Shown: piece after piece, positions 34,178 to 44,822 of the stretch
Position numbering within the stretch: position 1 is the first letter of the stretch
Layout: every line of letters begins with the position of its first letter
Origin: Ganoderma boninense
Taxonomy: Eukaryota; Basidiomycota; Agaricomycetes; Polyporales; Polyporaceae
Reading direction: 5' to 3'
Assembly (NCBI GenBank): GCA_002900995.3
Contig: CM035308.1
Span: 4,239,053-4,303,052, forward strand
Length of the DNA: 64,000 bases
Notes under the pieces: model-generated
What the model saw: the letters and a program-made list of their open reading frames with translations, nothing else
The model's database searches: none
Told to the model about the DNA's origin: nothing
Made by a program: the position numbers and the translations under genes

Positions 34178-35994
34178 GCGGAGGAAACTGAGACGATGGT
34201 CACGGGAGGATCAGGTTCAGAGGACGGTACGATAGCGCTTGTGACGATAGGATGAGGGGCGTACCTGGGTGGCAAGTACTGAATGATCGTATTGAAGTAG
34301 GCCCGACGTCTGGACAATCGCCGCCGGAGAAGGGATGCACTTATACGCCCTTGAACGCCAAAGTATATCCGTTTCCGGATAAGGGACGAGTCAAGAGCCT
34401 GTTTCCAGTCCAGCCTAGCTGCGGAATTCCGAGAAAGTAGAAGGTTTATCGGATGGATGCGATCGCTGAAATGTTGCCTCTCCCCGGCGAGCCATCAGAT
34501 CTGAAGTATCCCAAAGAAGCACACAATAAACCGCCCTCAGACCGACTTGGAGCTCAGCTGACGTGGACTGTGTGCAGTCTTCAGGGGACGCGGTGCCTGG
34601 ATGATTGCTCAAGCGCTCACCTGTTTTGGTGGATCGCCATCGACTAGGACAGACAGTGCCGCCTGCAAACATGAAGTGCGTAAGGGAGAACTACTTACTT
34701 GCTCAGTCTGCTGAATCGGCTGCATCGGTAAGGGTTTTCCCCCTGGAAGATGGGACAGTCGGCGTGATCACTCCCTTCGAATCTAACGTCTTAAAGTCAG
34801 ATTTTCCACGCCGTTGGGGCTACGTATTGGCAATCGTTAGTTACTTAATCAGTTCCTCGCCATTCTTCTGTTTGCGCTTGTTTGCTTTGCGTGGCGGGTC
34901 ACTGCGCGGCTGTTTGCCGCGGCGTTTGTCTCTGGTTCATCAGAGAGGCCTCTTATTGATATTTCGACGCTGGAAGAAAACAATGAGCGCGACTGGTTCC
35001 GATCCACTATGCTTCTAGTTACCGGTTGGAGCGGTTCGTGCACGACGTGCCCGCTTGCAAAGTTCGGGATGTATTTACGAGAAGCCAGAACTCTCGGGAA
35101 GAATGAGTTCGACTACTTACGACCATGAGCCCCAGCGGGATCGAGTACGTAGCCTGTGTGACATTTGAGTCACTCGTCCGTCGGTCGGGTGAGGCCTGTG
35201 ACTCCGACTCCGACTCCGAGTCGGAAGCGGCCGCGCTCACTCTTCTCCACGATCATCATCGACAAACTGGAGCGCTGTGCGCACCTTCGCCTCATGCCAC
35301 TCCAACTACTCCTTAGCGCAAATCATCATCTGGCACCTCGACGACTCAGGACAGCAGATTCAGACAGCACCCCGTTTTCCCGATGGCAAAATACGTCCGA
35401 CGCGTCCGGTGGATCAGAATGGACTTCCTGGAATTAATATAAGCTGGGGGCGGCACCAGCACTCGTCGCGGTCTGCCAAAATGGGGAGCGCTCGAGCGAT
35501 CGCCCAGGGCACTGCGCGGGGGCACGAATGATAACCTGCCTGCACGTCCCTGTCAGATGAGCGTCGTCCTTCCAAGAAGGGCGGGTTCTTGTTCTTGTGC
35601 GCTCTTTCGGATAGTCGGGTCTTGACGGTTGGGACCGCACCGCGCAAATGCCAGTGAGTTGAGTCGCGGCCTCTGAGTCGCCGCGATGGCGAGCATCCGA
35701 TAACCCCCTTCACGCTCTAGTTCTGATTCTACCGGCGTGGAGATCCACCGCGACCGCGACAGCGCACCGGAAGGTCCTGTCGACTCGTGCTCTCTTCATC
35801 ATTTCCGCATCGACTGCTGAGTCTGAGAGCGTATAAGGGCCACGCCGATGTGCGTCCCCGTCCCCTTAGGTGTCTCGGATCCTCGGCCTTCTCCTCCATA
35901 CCCCAGTGTACAGTACCCAGGTGCGCATCGCCACCGCCACGATCGTCCGAGCGTCCCCGAGCCGAGCTTTTCCACACAGCGTCCTCAAGTTCCC
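34178..35994. other. Region between divergent S2 and S3
   Basis: It contains the S2 leader and upstream DNA (to about 34580, with the TATCCCAAAG block shared with S1) and, at its right end, the S3 leader intron and a GTATAAGGGC TATA-like site near 35830. The central 34.6-35.8 kb has a GACTCC triplet-type run near 35200 but no gene I can support. Confidence 0.45.
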
Positions 35995-36375
35995 ATGCCC
36001 CTCCCGCCCGCCACACCCACACCGACTGTAGACCGGCGCTCGGCGCTCCTCTACCTCCTGCGTGAAGCCGACGCCGTCGATAGCAGCTTCTTCAACACAA
36101 CGACTGGCACCGAGGGCCCCCCGAAAGTCTTGCCCTGGACGTTCCACGGGCTCGAGCTCACCGTGAAGAAGCGCACGCTCTCGCAGGCCAACTCGCCCTC
36201 AAACATCACGTACGACGTCAACCTCGGCGAGTTCCTCCAGGGCTCGACGAGGCCGCTGCTCGCATATGTCCTCAGGCCGAAGGCCGACCCCGAGGCGAAC
36301 CGCGCAGCGTTCAAGCGGTGCTTGGAGGATTTGGCTTTGAATAAGGCTGCGCTGATGTCTCAGCAGAACGCGTGA
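35995..36375 (+). CDS. S3: S-family small protein, intact (126 aa)
   Basis: A single coding exon starts at the ATG at 35995. The leader intron has donor CAG/GTGCGC near 35920 and acceptor ACACAG, 15 bases before the ATG. The protein starts PTVDRRSALLYLLREAD, then has FFNTTTG, a WTFHGLELTVKKRTLSQAN strand-rich core, NITYDVNLGEF, and the tail ANRAAFKRCLEDL ending in QQNA. It is nearly identical to S2. Function unknown. It lies tail-to-tail with K8, 245 bp away. Confidence 0.72.
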   Translation: MPLPPATPTPTVDRRSALLYLLREADAVDSSFFNTTTGTEGPPKVLPWTFHGLELTVKKRTLSQANSPSNITYDVNLGEFLQGSTRPLLAYVLRPKADPEANRAAFKRCLEDLALNKAALMSQQNA

Positions 36376-37100
36376 GAGGAAATCGTGGTCGTCCGCCGCT
36401 GGACGGGTCGACTGATGAGGTGAGTGGCGTACGCGTACGGGCGTCGTGCAGACCAAGACTAACCACGGCCCTTCGTAGGACAACCAGCGCCACAGAGCGA
36501 GGGTGGCGCCTGCAGGCCTGTGGGTCTCCTCGTCGATTATGTAGTGAATAGCCTGTATTATATCTCATGTCAATACTGGCAAATAACATGTACTACCACT
36601 TTTGTCGACCGAGTGCACATCAATCTGGACCAGCCCGGGGCGCTCGGAACAAAGTCGTCGGATATCGAACTGTGGCGGTGAGGAGCTCCGCCACGGCCAC
36701 GAACCACCGGACGACTGCAAGGACCTGGCGTGCGCAGGCGACGGTCGGACGACAGCGACATACGGACGTACAACCAGCCTCATTCCCCTTCAACCATCTG
36801 GCGAACTGAACTGGGATCCACGGTATCGCCTCTGGCTTGAAGATGAACCTCTCCTGTACATTACATAAGAAACTCATATCAATGCCCGGCGAGCCGGCAG
36901 TGATCATCGTAAGCGTAAGCCCACCTCGATCATCCCCTCGAAGGTCAGCCCAAGGCAATAGACGTCCCAGGAAAACGGGTCGAACGTCGTCATCCCCAGC
37001 GGCGGGATGACGTGGGTGTCAGGCAGCGGAACCGCGGTTTGTAAGCCAGGACCGCACTCGAACTGCCGGCTGCTCTCGAAATCGATCAGGTACACGCGCC

Positions 37101-38363
37101 CCCATCAGCAATTCGTCCGATTCACTTGGCAGCTTGACAGCGCTTGGTCCCACTTGACAGGCCTGGTCCAGATGATTCAAGTCACTCCAAGTCACTCTGG
37201 ATTTCTCTGGATCAGGAGGTCCCCTTCTGGTCCAGAGCGCGATTAAGTGCTATTAAGGGTAGCTAAGTGCATACAAGTCGACCTAAGTGCAAAAGTACGC
37301 TACGGGAGTACTACTGATCCCTCGCCGTGCACTCTGTCCAGCCATCTAAATACTACAATAAACACCTAAGTGAACTAGCACACAACGGATGTTAGTGGTA
37401 GGTTTCACTCGCGACATAATAATCAAGTGCGTACCATGGTACCATTCCGGTGCCGATGACCAAACCTATCATCGCAGTTCCAGGTAGACTAGGAAATGGA
37501 AGGACGATGTGAGTATCTGCACCCACTAACGCTGGACATTGGGTCATTGAAGACGAGCTCACCAAGATGACCGCATGCTCGGGCTGTCCAGTGAATCTTG
37601 TACGTAGTTGAAAGTTCGTTTCATGAGGCCTCTAGCCTGAATGGGATATGAGGAGAATGCGTGGATGTGAGGGATGCATTACCATATTTGAGACACCATG
37701 AGACAATGTTCGAATACTGTGGAAGGAACGACTTACGTTGAATTGTATGGTCTGCACCCGCCTCCCGAGCTCTGCCAGGCCAAGGATCGAAATAATCGCT
37801 CACCGTCGTCAGGAAGATCTGTTAAGGCTTGACCTTCGCGCCGCCCCCGATACGCCTGAGCCGCCATCCATACCAAGACGCGAGCTCCGAAAGACCGTGA
37901 TGGCGGGGAGGAGAGGGGGAACGGCTGACCGCCAGAGAGATTCGGAGCAGGGCAGAGGACAGAGGACAGAGGACAGAGGACAGAGGACAGGGGGCAGAGG
38001 GAGCGGACAAGTCGTCAGACTGGGAACTCGGAGGCAGAGGCGAGCGGGGGGAGGGAAGAACACCGACACTGTGATGAACGTTCCGAACGGCCAAGATAAG
38101 TCGGGACCTGCCGGAGGCGGTTCAGGGCAGGCAGGCAGCAAATGCTGGAAGAGACAGTGCGACACCGGTGCGACACCTGGAACGACTCCGAACAAATGCG
38201 TGGCATCGGATAGCATCAGATGACAGAAAGGTGCGTAGCGCTGATGAGATTCAAGCCGATTTCAGAGGATTCCAGAGAATAAGAGCGGCCAAGCGGGAGC
38301 AAGCGTCATCAAGGCGTTCAGTAGCCTCAAGTGCCGCCAAGCTCCGGACGATTTGCTGATGCC
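37101..38363. mobile_element. 1.26 kb inverted-repeat transposon inside K8
   Basis: The ends CATCAGCAATTCGTCCG (37103 on) and its near-exact inverse (to 38361) form a 17-bp terminal inverted repeat with one mismatch, and CTTGG-rich sequence continues inward on both sides. A CC dinucleotide flanks each end (37101-37102 and 38362-38363). Removing the element and one CC recreates the K-family exon in frame. The interior has no recognisable transposase, so the element is non-autonomous. The 2-bp non-TA target duplication does not fit Tc1/mariner; I cannot assign the superfamily. Confidence 0.85.
37951..37992. repeat. GAGGACA heptamer tandem repeat
   Basis: Five to six copies of a 7-bp unit (GAGGACA) occur in a row inside the transposon that splits K8. 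Confidence 0.7.
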
Positions 38364-39059
38364 GCCGACAGTCGAGCGTCGCGTTTGGCGTCCTCCTCGG
38401 TGGCTGCGACGATGTTAGGAGTGAAGATATCCTGCGAACTCGAGCACTCTCAGCCAGAGCATGTCCGACAGACTGAGTCGCAAAACGCACATACCCCGTG
38501 GGCGATGCGCAAGCAATGCATGTGCTCGACTGCCTGCCGGCGCGAGCGTGTTGTCAACGTTGCGGAGAGGAACGCGGAAGATTAGGATTACGGACCTCGA
38601 GGATCTGAGCGAAGACGGCGAGGATGGCGCTCGTCTTGTAGGTCATGGCGTACTCCATCCCAGAGACGAAGGGCATCACCACCAAAGGACACTCGCAACG
38701 GATGAGTTCGTGGGGGATGGTGTGGTCTGTCGGGGAGCCCGAGTGTCGATCTAGCAGGTCGTAAATATCCGCCTCAGGTCGGGAGGGTTTGAGAGTCTTT
38801 ACGACGTGGATGGGTCCCTCCGGGAGCCACTTGGTCTGATATACTGTAAACTGTGGTGGATTGAGTCCTTATACAAGTATATATGTGAGAGAGTCGGGGA
38901 GCTTACAGGTTGCAATGGTTCGTGTACAATAATCTGTCGTTTGCGAAGTTCGGGATGGGTTAGAAGCCAATCGGGTATCTTCCCCATGTCCATGCCTTGT
39001 TCGAGGGAGGCGGGGACAGCAGGGGCGCAGAGTGAGGCGGAATCGGTTGTGTCTGCCAT

Positions 39060-41779
39060 CATCGAACATCGAAGGACGATCATCAGCAAAAGCGCAACCT
39101 GACTCCAAAGCCATGCAGAGCGCGGCCCAACCATATAGGGTAATGGAGGCGTTCACCGAGCCGGCCCGGGCCTGCAGGCTCCTGCAGCCAACGGCAGGGT
39201 ACGATAGTGAACTCCAGGGATTTGTCGTACACGACGTGCTTCTGCAAGACAATGTAACGATACAACAGACACGTCCAACGACTACATCGTCCTGCAATGC
39301 AGGCGGCTCGTACGACTGCTGACTGTAGCCACCGGCCGGCGCCCCGCGCCAAATGATGCTGAGCCGCTCTTCCGTGGTTCAGCTCTCTCGCTCGCTCTCG
39401 TTCTACATTTCTGCCTGGGTCTTTCGCTTATATCCACGCCCTAGGTTCATCGTCCCCTGAACTCTCACTCCATCTGTTCACCGGCGGCACACCCACCTCC
39501 AACTCGGACTCACCTCTGTTACGGTGTACAGCAGTACTACGCCCAGCTGCCAGCGCGAGCCCGCCACACGTCTTCACTTGTTTAGGAGAAGCTGTTGGAC
39601 TTCGTTGGGGTAAGTCACGCGCAATTGCTATCATGATGTCATAGCTAAGTCCGACCCCAATATAAACATGGGTTCCATCGATCTTTCACCCCAACGCAAC
39701 TTTCCCTCTGTCCACGATCTTCTGTCTTTCCCCGTCCTCGACCTGGCTCCTCTCGTCTCCATCTGCCTAGGTATGGTCGCATTCTCTATCTTTCGTGGAC
39801 CTAGAGCTCGCATCATGGGAGGACTTCAGACTGTGGATGTTCTATGGTGAGTGTATTCTCCTCTTTCGGCCGCCTAGCCCCCGTTGTATGCATCGTCGGG
39901 ACGTGGTGGGCTGAGAGCAGCACAAGGTGCGTCCCCACATATCAAGGCCGAGAATTCAGGTATGTGCCAGTAAATACCTCTGGGTGCCAGTCTTTGAGGC
40001 CCGTTCCACACGCCGCTGCTCGTCACCAGCTAGGTACGTCGTCCTCTCGCCAGCCTCACCCTGCCATCCCTCTCTCTGTACCGTCTACCTTCGAACACCA
40101 GCGATCTCCTTCACCTGGCCCCCTCTGATATCTGAGCGCGCTTCAGTACACGGTCCGGGTAGACACGCCGATTCTCTGTGTGATATTCATAGCGACCAAA
40201 TATATTTTATTTATTCTATGATACTCGAAATTCGGCGATATGAGGAATAGGAAGTTCTTGTGACCGTTTTCAGCCGTGTATCGTAGGAATCCGTAAGGCC
40301 CTACAGAGCTACAGTCCGCCCACTGCAAGAACCTATAGTAACGTGCAGACGAGGCTACAGGGTCCTGCAGGGCCCTGCCGTGCGACATCTGCCAAATTAC
40401 AGGACCATAGAGCGGGTCCCCCAGCGTACTGCAAGCGCCTGTATGGGTAGACGGCATGCTGCATACCTGGCCGCCCCACGATAGCCGACTACGAGGGCTG
40501 CAATGCCCGACAAGGGCTGTAGGTGTATACAGCACCGATGCACGGTTTGCTGATGATGTCAACGAGCAGTGACTGTCCGTTGCCCAGCCGCGCGATGCTG
40601 ACGGTGCTGCCGTGACCTCGTCTTGCACGTGATCACTTTGCCTCCTCGTGGGTGGAGTCCCGAGTCTGAGACTGTCTGAGAGCAGAGTCAGCCAACTCCG
40701 AGTCGTTCCTAGTTATTGGGGTGAAGAGCTCTACTTGAATACGCTGTGCGCGCGGACTGCGACTGTGAAGCTGAGCGGTGGCGAACGATGGCCGGCACGG
40801 TGCTGTGTGACCAACGGCGGCGCCACTGGCAGTTCAAGTTGGTGACGTGGCGTTGGTCATCAGCGCACGTCGCCCTAAGCTTGCTTGTCGCCTAGACCTG
40901 CACTTGAAGCTTCCAGTGGGGTGACGGAGATCATCAGGTATGCAGTCTGAGCATCATCGCTGTACTTACCGTTACAGGATCTTGGGTTGTCGCACTGGGC
41001 CATTCCTTCGTGTCAATCTCACCGGTTTTGGCCCTTGTCGGCGCCCGGAATGACATCCGCTAACGAGTCAAGAGCCTCCTTTATGGGAAAATACGTCCTA
41101 TGGACGAAAGCAACTCTTATAAGGTGAGCAGTATCCACTAATCCCTGACAGAATGCCAGAAGGCGATTGCCAACCCTAAAACCTTGAGTGCAATTTGCAT
41201 CACGGTTCATCAGACGAGCTCCTCCCTGCAATGGACATCTTTTTGTCTCTTCTTTGGGATATTCGGGTCCCGGTGATATGGGGCCCCAACCCTCCCAGAT
41301 AATGTGTCCGAGCCTGGACCATCGATTCTCTCGATATGAACGGCTCTGAATCGGACAAGGCGACTCCCGGCGTCGCGCTAGCACTCTCGCGGTATCTTTT
41401 GTTTCACGCCGACGAGACTAGCTTCGAGAGCACTCCGAGGCTGTCGCGCGGTGCCGTCCACGGTGCATCCAGACAGTCCGGAACAGGGTTAGGGATAACA
41501 GCACCGTGACTTGAAGCTCTAATCGGATTCACCTCGTACGCCGCTGGAACTCCGATACTGAACCAAAAACGTCTTTTGACTCATTCTCTATCCGTTTACG
41601 GTGTAGGACTTGGAGCATGTACATATACTTAAGCCGCAGCGAACCCCTCCAAGTATCGCTGTTCTCAACCCTCACACTTAGTACACCACCCACAAATCCT
41701 CACTGCCCAGGTGCGTCCCGTAGACTTCGCTCTCGCTGTCAACATATACCTGAAACATCTCCACCATCTTTTTAGCATC
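39060..41779. other. Intergenic region between K8 and S4
   Basis: No gene that I can support. A 60-codon ATG frame at 39668-39850 ends at a splice-donor-like GTGAGT and has one hydrophobic stretch, but it has no match and its ATG overlaps a TATA-like sequence. 40.26-40.62 kb is rich in CTACAG/CTGCAG motifs in both orientations and may be a degraded element. The S4 leader (TATA-like ATATACTTAA near 41621; intron donor CAG/GTGCGT at 41711, acceptor TTTTTAG) occupies the right end. Confidence 0.45.
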
Positions 41780-42148
41780 ATGCTCCATGCTCAGCCGCTG
41801 CCGCCTCCAACTCGCCGTTCAGTACTCACGTACTTGCTGGACAGAGCTGACACGCTGAGCCTCGACTTCTTCTCGACCGAGCATCCGGCGGACAAGGCGG
41901 ACTGGATCTTCCGCGGCGCGAAGCTCACGGTGTACAAGAGGACGTTCTCCCACGCTGAGCCGACCAACATCGTATACGAGATCCACATGCCGAAGGACTT
42001 GTTAGGGCAAGCCGCGGTCAAGGGGTATCTCATCGCGTACGTGCTACAACCCACTGCGAACAAAGAGGCGAATCGGAGCGCCTTCAAGCGCTGCCTGCAG
42101 CAGCTTGAGAGCGAGCCGGCTCGCGACATGTCTCAGCAGAAGGCGTAA
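41780..42148 (+). CDS. S4: S-family small protein, intact (122 aa)
   Basis: The ATG at 41780 lies four bases after a leader intron (41711-41775). The protein starts PPPTRRSVLTYLLDRAD, with WIFRGAKLTVYKRTFSHAEP and NIVYEIHMPKD in the core, and the tail ANRSAFKRCLQQLESEP ending in QQKA. It keeps the family length and all conserved blocks but differs clearly from S3, so it is an older duplicate. Its 3' end faces K9 194 bp away. No signal peptide or membrane segment is present. Function unknown. Confidence 0.72.
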   Translation: MLHAQPLPPPTRRSVLTYLLDRADTLSLDFFSTEHPADKADWIFRGAKLTVYKRTFSHAEPTNIVYEIHMPKDLLGQAAVKGYLIAYVLQPTANKEANRSAFKRCLQQLESEPARDMSQQKA

Positions 42149-42341
42149 TGGTCGAAAGTGCACAGGTAGGCAGTAGCGCTTTCCATCGACAATTAGCGAC
42201 GGCTTAACATGCCACCGTCCAGGCCGTCAAGCCCGAAGAGCTGTCTCGATGCTGATCTTTACCTCGTCGACAATATGTAGTCGACAGTATTCTGTCCCGC
42301 ACAATTGTACTATATGTGATGATACGAAGGAATTTCATGTG

Positions 42342-43500
42342 CTACAACGCCGACTGATCGTCCGAGGGATGCCCCCGAAGTGTCCTGAATAACGTTGTGG
42401 GATACGCCGCTATTGTGGCGAACAGCTCGGCCACGCCCACGAACCATCGGACGACCTTAAGCACGCGGCGTGCCTTCGTGACTGTCGGACGACAATGACA
42501 TACGGACGTACACCCGACTTCGTTGCCCTTCAGCCATCTAGCGAAGAGGCCTGGTATCCACGGCTCCTTCTCTACGCTAATCATGAACCTCTCCTGGATT
42601 CCAGAGAGGAAGTTGGCATCAGTCGCGAGCATGGCTTTGCCTGCCAAGTACCCACTCACCTCGACAATGCCTTCGAGCGTCCTCCCGAGACAGTAGACGT
42701 CCCAGGAGAACGGGTCGAACGTCTTCATGCCCAGCGGCGGGGTTACGTGAGTGTCTGGCAACGTAACGGCTGTTTGGACCCCGGGGCCGTGTTCAAACCG
42801 CTGGCACGACTCGAAGTCGATGAGGTACACTCGCCCCGCCGTCAGTCTGGCGTCGCGTCGGGCATCCTCCTCAGTGGCACCGATGACATTGTGCGTATAG
42901 AGGTCCTGCCGTCACCGCGCATCAGTATGACGTACCCGACAGGGGAATCCGACTCACCCCGTGCGCGATATGCAAACGATGCAAGTGCTCTACACCCTGC
43001 GAGTGCAGCGTGAGCATCGCGCCGAGCCATAGCCTGAATGACAGTCACGGACCTCGAGAACTTGGTCGAAGGTGGCGAGGATAGAACTTGTTTTGCAGGA
43101 GCAAAAGTGCATTATTCGGCTAGCGAAAGGCATGACCAACAGTGGACGGTCGCATCGGATGACCTCGTGGGGTACGGTGTGGTCGGTTGGAGAATCTGAG
43201 TAACGGTCGAATAAATCGTAGAAGTCGGCCTCCGGCCTAGGGGGGTCAATGGCTTTGACGACGTATATAGGCCCCTCTGGACGCCACTGCGTCGAGTATA
43301 CCGTAAACTGGGTAGAGAACAATTATTAGGCGGGGAAAATACGCGGTGGCGGGGACGCTTACCGGTTGCAACGGCTCGTGTAAAACGATGCCCCGCTTGT
43401 GCAGTTCGGGATGGGTGAGAAGCCAGTCTGGTATCTTGGTGATGTCTATGTCGGGCTCAACGTCGGAGGAGACGGGAGCGGGGGAGGCTGGGGCGGTCAT
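42342..43500 (-). CDS. K9: protein-kinase-like protein, intact (309 aa)
   Basis: Exons on the minus strand are 43363-43500, 43053-43307, 42958-42996, 42660-42905 and 42342-42593, all GT-AG. The protein has IPDWLLTHPELHKRGIVL, VVKAIDPPRPEADFYDLF, the catalytic loop AHG/DLYTHN, LIDFESCQRF, DPFSWDVYCLGRTLE, ERFMISVEKEPWIPG and GCTSVCHCRPT. The last intron is 66 nt with no stop, so its retention would not break the frame. It is the best reference copy of the DFE subfamily and the closest relative of pseudogene K14. S4 lies tail-to-tail. Confidence 0.85.
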
Positions 43501-44822
43501 GGTGGCTAGGTTGGAGGACGAATGAGATGCGCCCATGTTGCTCCCACTTGGCCAATAAGCGCTGAAATACACGAGGTCGGCGCCTCCGGCCCGGCGAGTG
43601 CCATTCACCACTCACCATTTTATTCCTCCTCCCGTTCTGCTGCTTTACAAAGTCTCTCTGCAGTTATAATAGTTTTATTTGGTTATCATATATTTACACG
43701 CTGAATATAATAGACGACGACAAAACAAGAGTGGACCTACACAGCTACGAACGAGCCTATCAGGAAATGGGGATATCTCCCTAGGGAGACAAATCTCCGG
43801 TGGCTCCCGAGGCCTCCTGCCGATCAAATGAGGAGTTTTGATCTCCATCAAGAGCAGCCGTCTCCCACGGGCCTCGCAAGGAGAATTCATCTCCTCAGGG
43901 AGACAGACCCTCGCTTATACCTGAAAGCACTTATTCGACCACGCCGGGAGTACTTACTTACAGTGTGATGAGCTTGGTCCATCGGAGCCTGCAGCAAGAC
44001 CCGGGGATCGGCGGATCGCATTGCCAATCGAGTGCGACTGGAGTCTTGCTGGGCTCCCGCCCGAGGTGCATGAGGCTCGGGTGGGGTGCGAGGCCAGGGT
44101 GTGCGAGGCCAAACTATGGGCACGCGAGACAAGAGATAATGGATGCGCTCACGAGGGTCTGGCGCCGGGCAGCGCATGCACCATGATTCTATACGGGAAA
44201 TCTCCGGGACACGACTGGGTTGGACGTCAGTGATAGCATGTGTCTCGCGTAAGCTCGGCAGGAGAATGAGCACTCCTCAAGGAGACAAGCGCTCCTTGAG
44301 AGACCTCACGGAGAAGGCTGGATCCATAATCAAATTCCCAAGGAGAAGCTCCCCCGGCTCCTTGCGCCGTCTCAGGGAGCGCTAGGAGCTGGGCGCGTTT
44401 CCTGATCTGAGGCATCGTCCAGGAGGCTGACAGCGGCAGCTACAGCCGAACACGAAGGGATCCTGCGAAGTTTATACAAAAGCTCAGGTATACACCGTGC
44501 ATTCTGTCTGAGGAATCAATGCAAGCACAGTCGCTGAGTAGGTTAACATTTCAAGACAGGCGTCAGACGGAGATTTAGCTCGCCGCTAGTAGCCTCAGGC
44601 TACTTACAGTAGTGTTCGAAGCAACTGCATAAAATACTTCCAGAACACTGTAGTTACCCATTTCCGTACCCAAGATACACCAATTTGAACTTTTTTACTG
44701 TCATAACTCCTGTGCTTAGCCACGCCGCATAGCAGTAGGGTGGGTCAGACCGAAAGTCGTTCGAAGATCCAGAAGACAAAAACTCACGTCCGACTCTTCC
44801 TCCAAGCACAACATGCAAGAAT
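43501..44822. other. Intergenic region between K9 and G3, with GGAGA/TCTCC clusters
   Basis: No gene. Two blocks (about 43760-43910 and 44262-44392) are crowded with GGAGA and TCTCC in both orientations and resemble each other as loose inverted repeats. A TACTTACTTAC motif is at 43951. Confidence 0.45.

Larger units (their letters stand above)
36620..39059 (-). pseudogene. K8: kinase-like gene split by a transposon
   Basis: Exon 1 (38907-39059), exon 2, the 39-nt exon 3 and the first part of exon 4 lie on the right of an inserted element (37103-38361). The rest of exon 4 and exon 5 lie on the left. The right part ends after DARLSA and the left part begins at GRVYLIDFESS, so the break is just before the DFE motif. 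Apart from the insert, the reading is open: VVKTL, AHG/DIFTPN, DPFSWDVYCLGLTFE, GCTSVCRCRPT and stop at 36620. The insertion is therefore probably recent. S3 is its tail-to-tail neighbour. Confidence 0.82.

Noticed and set aside
39668..39850. 60-codon ATG frame with a hydrophobic stretch
   Set aside because: Too short and without homologue in the window; the ATG overlaps a TATA-like sequence and the downstream exons are unclear.
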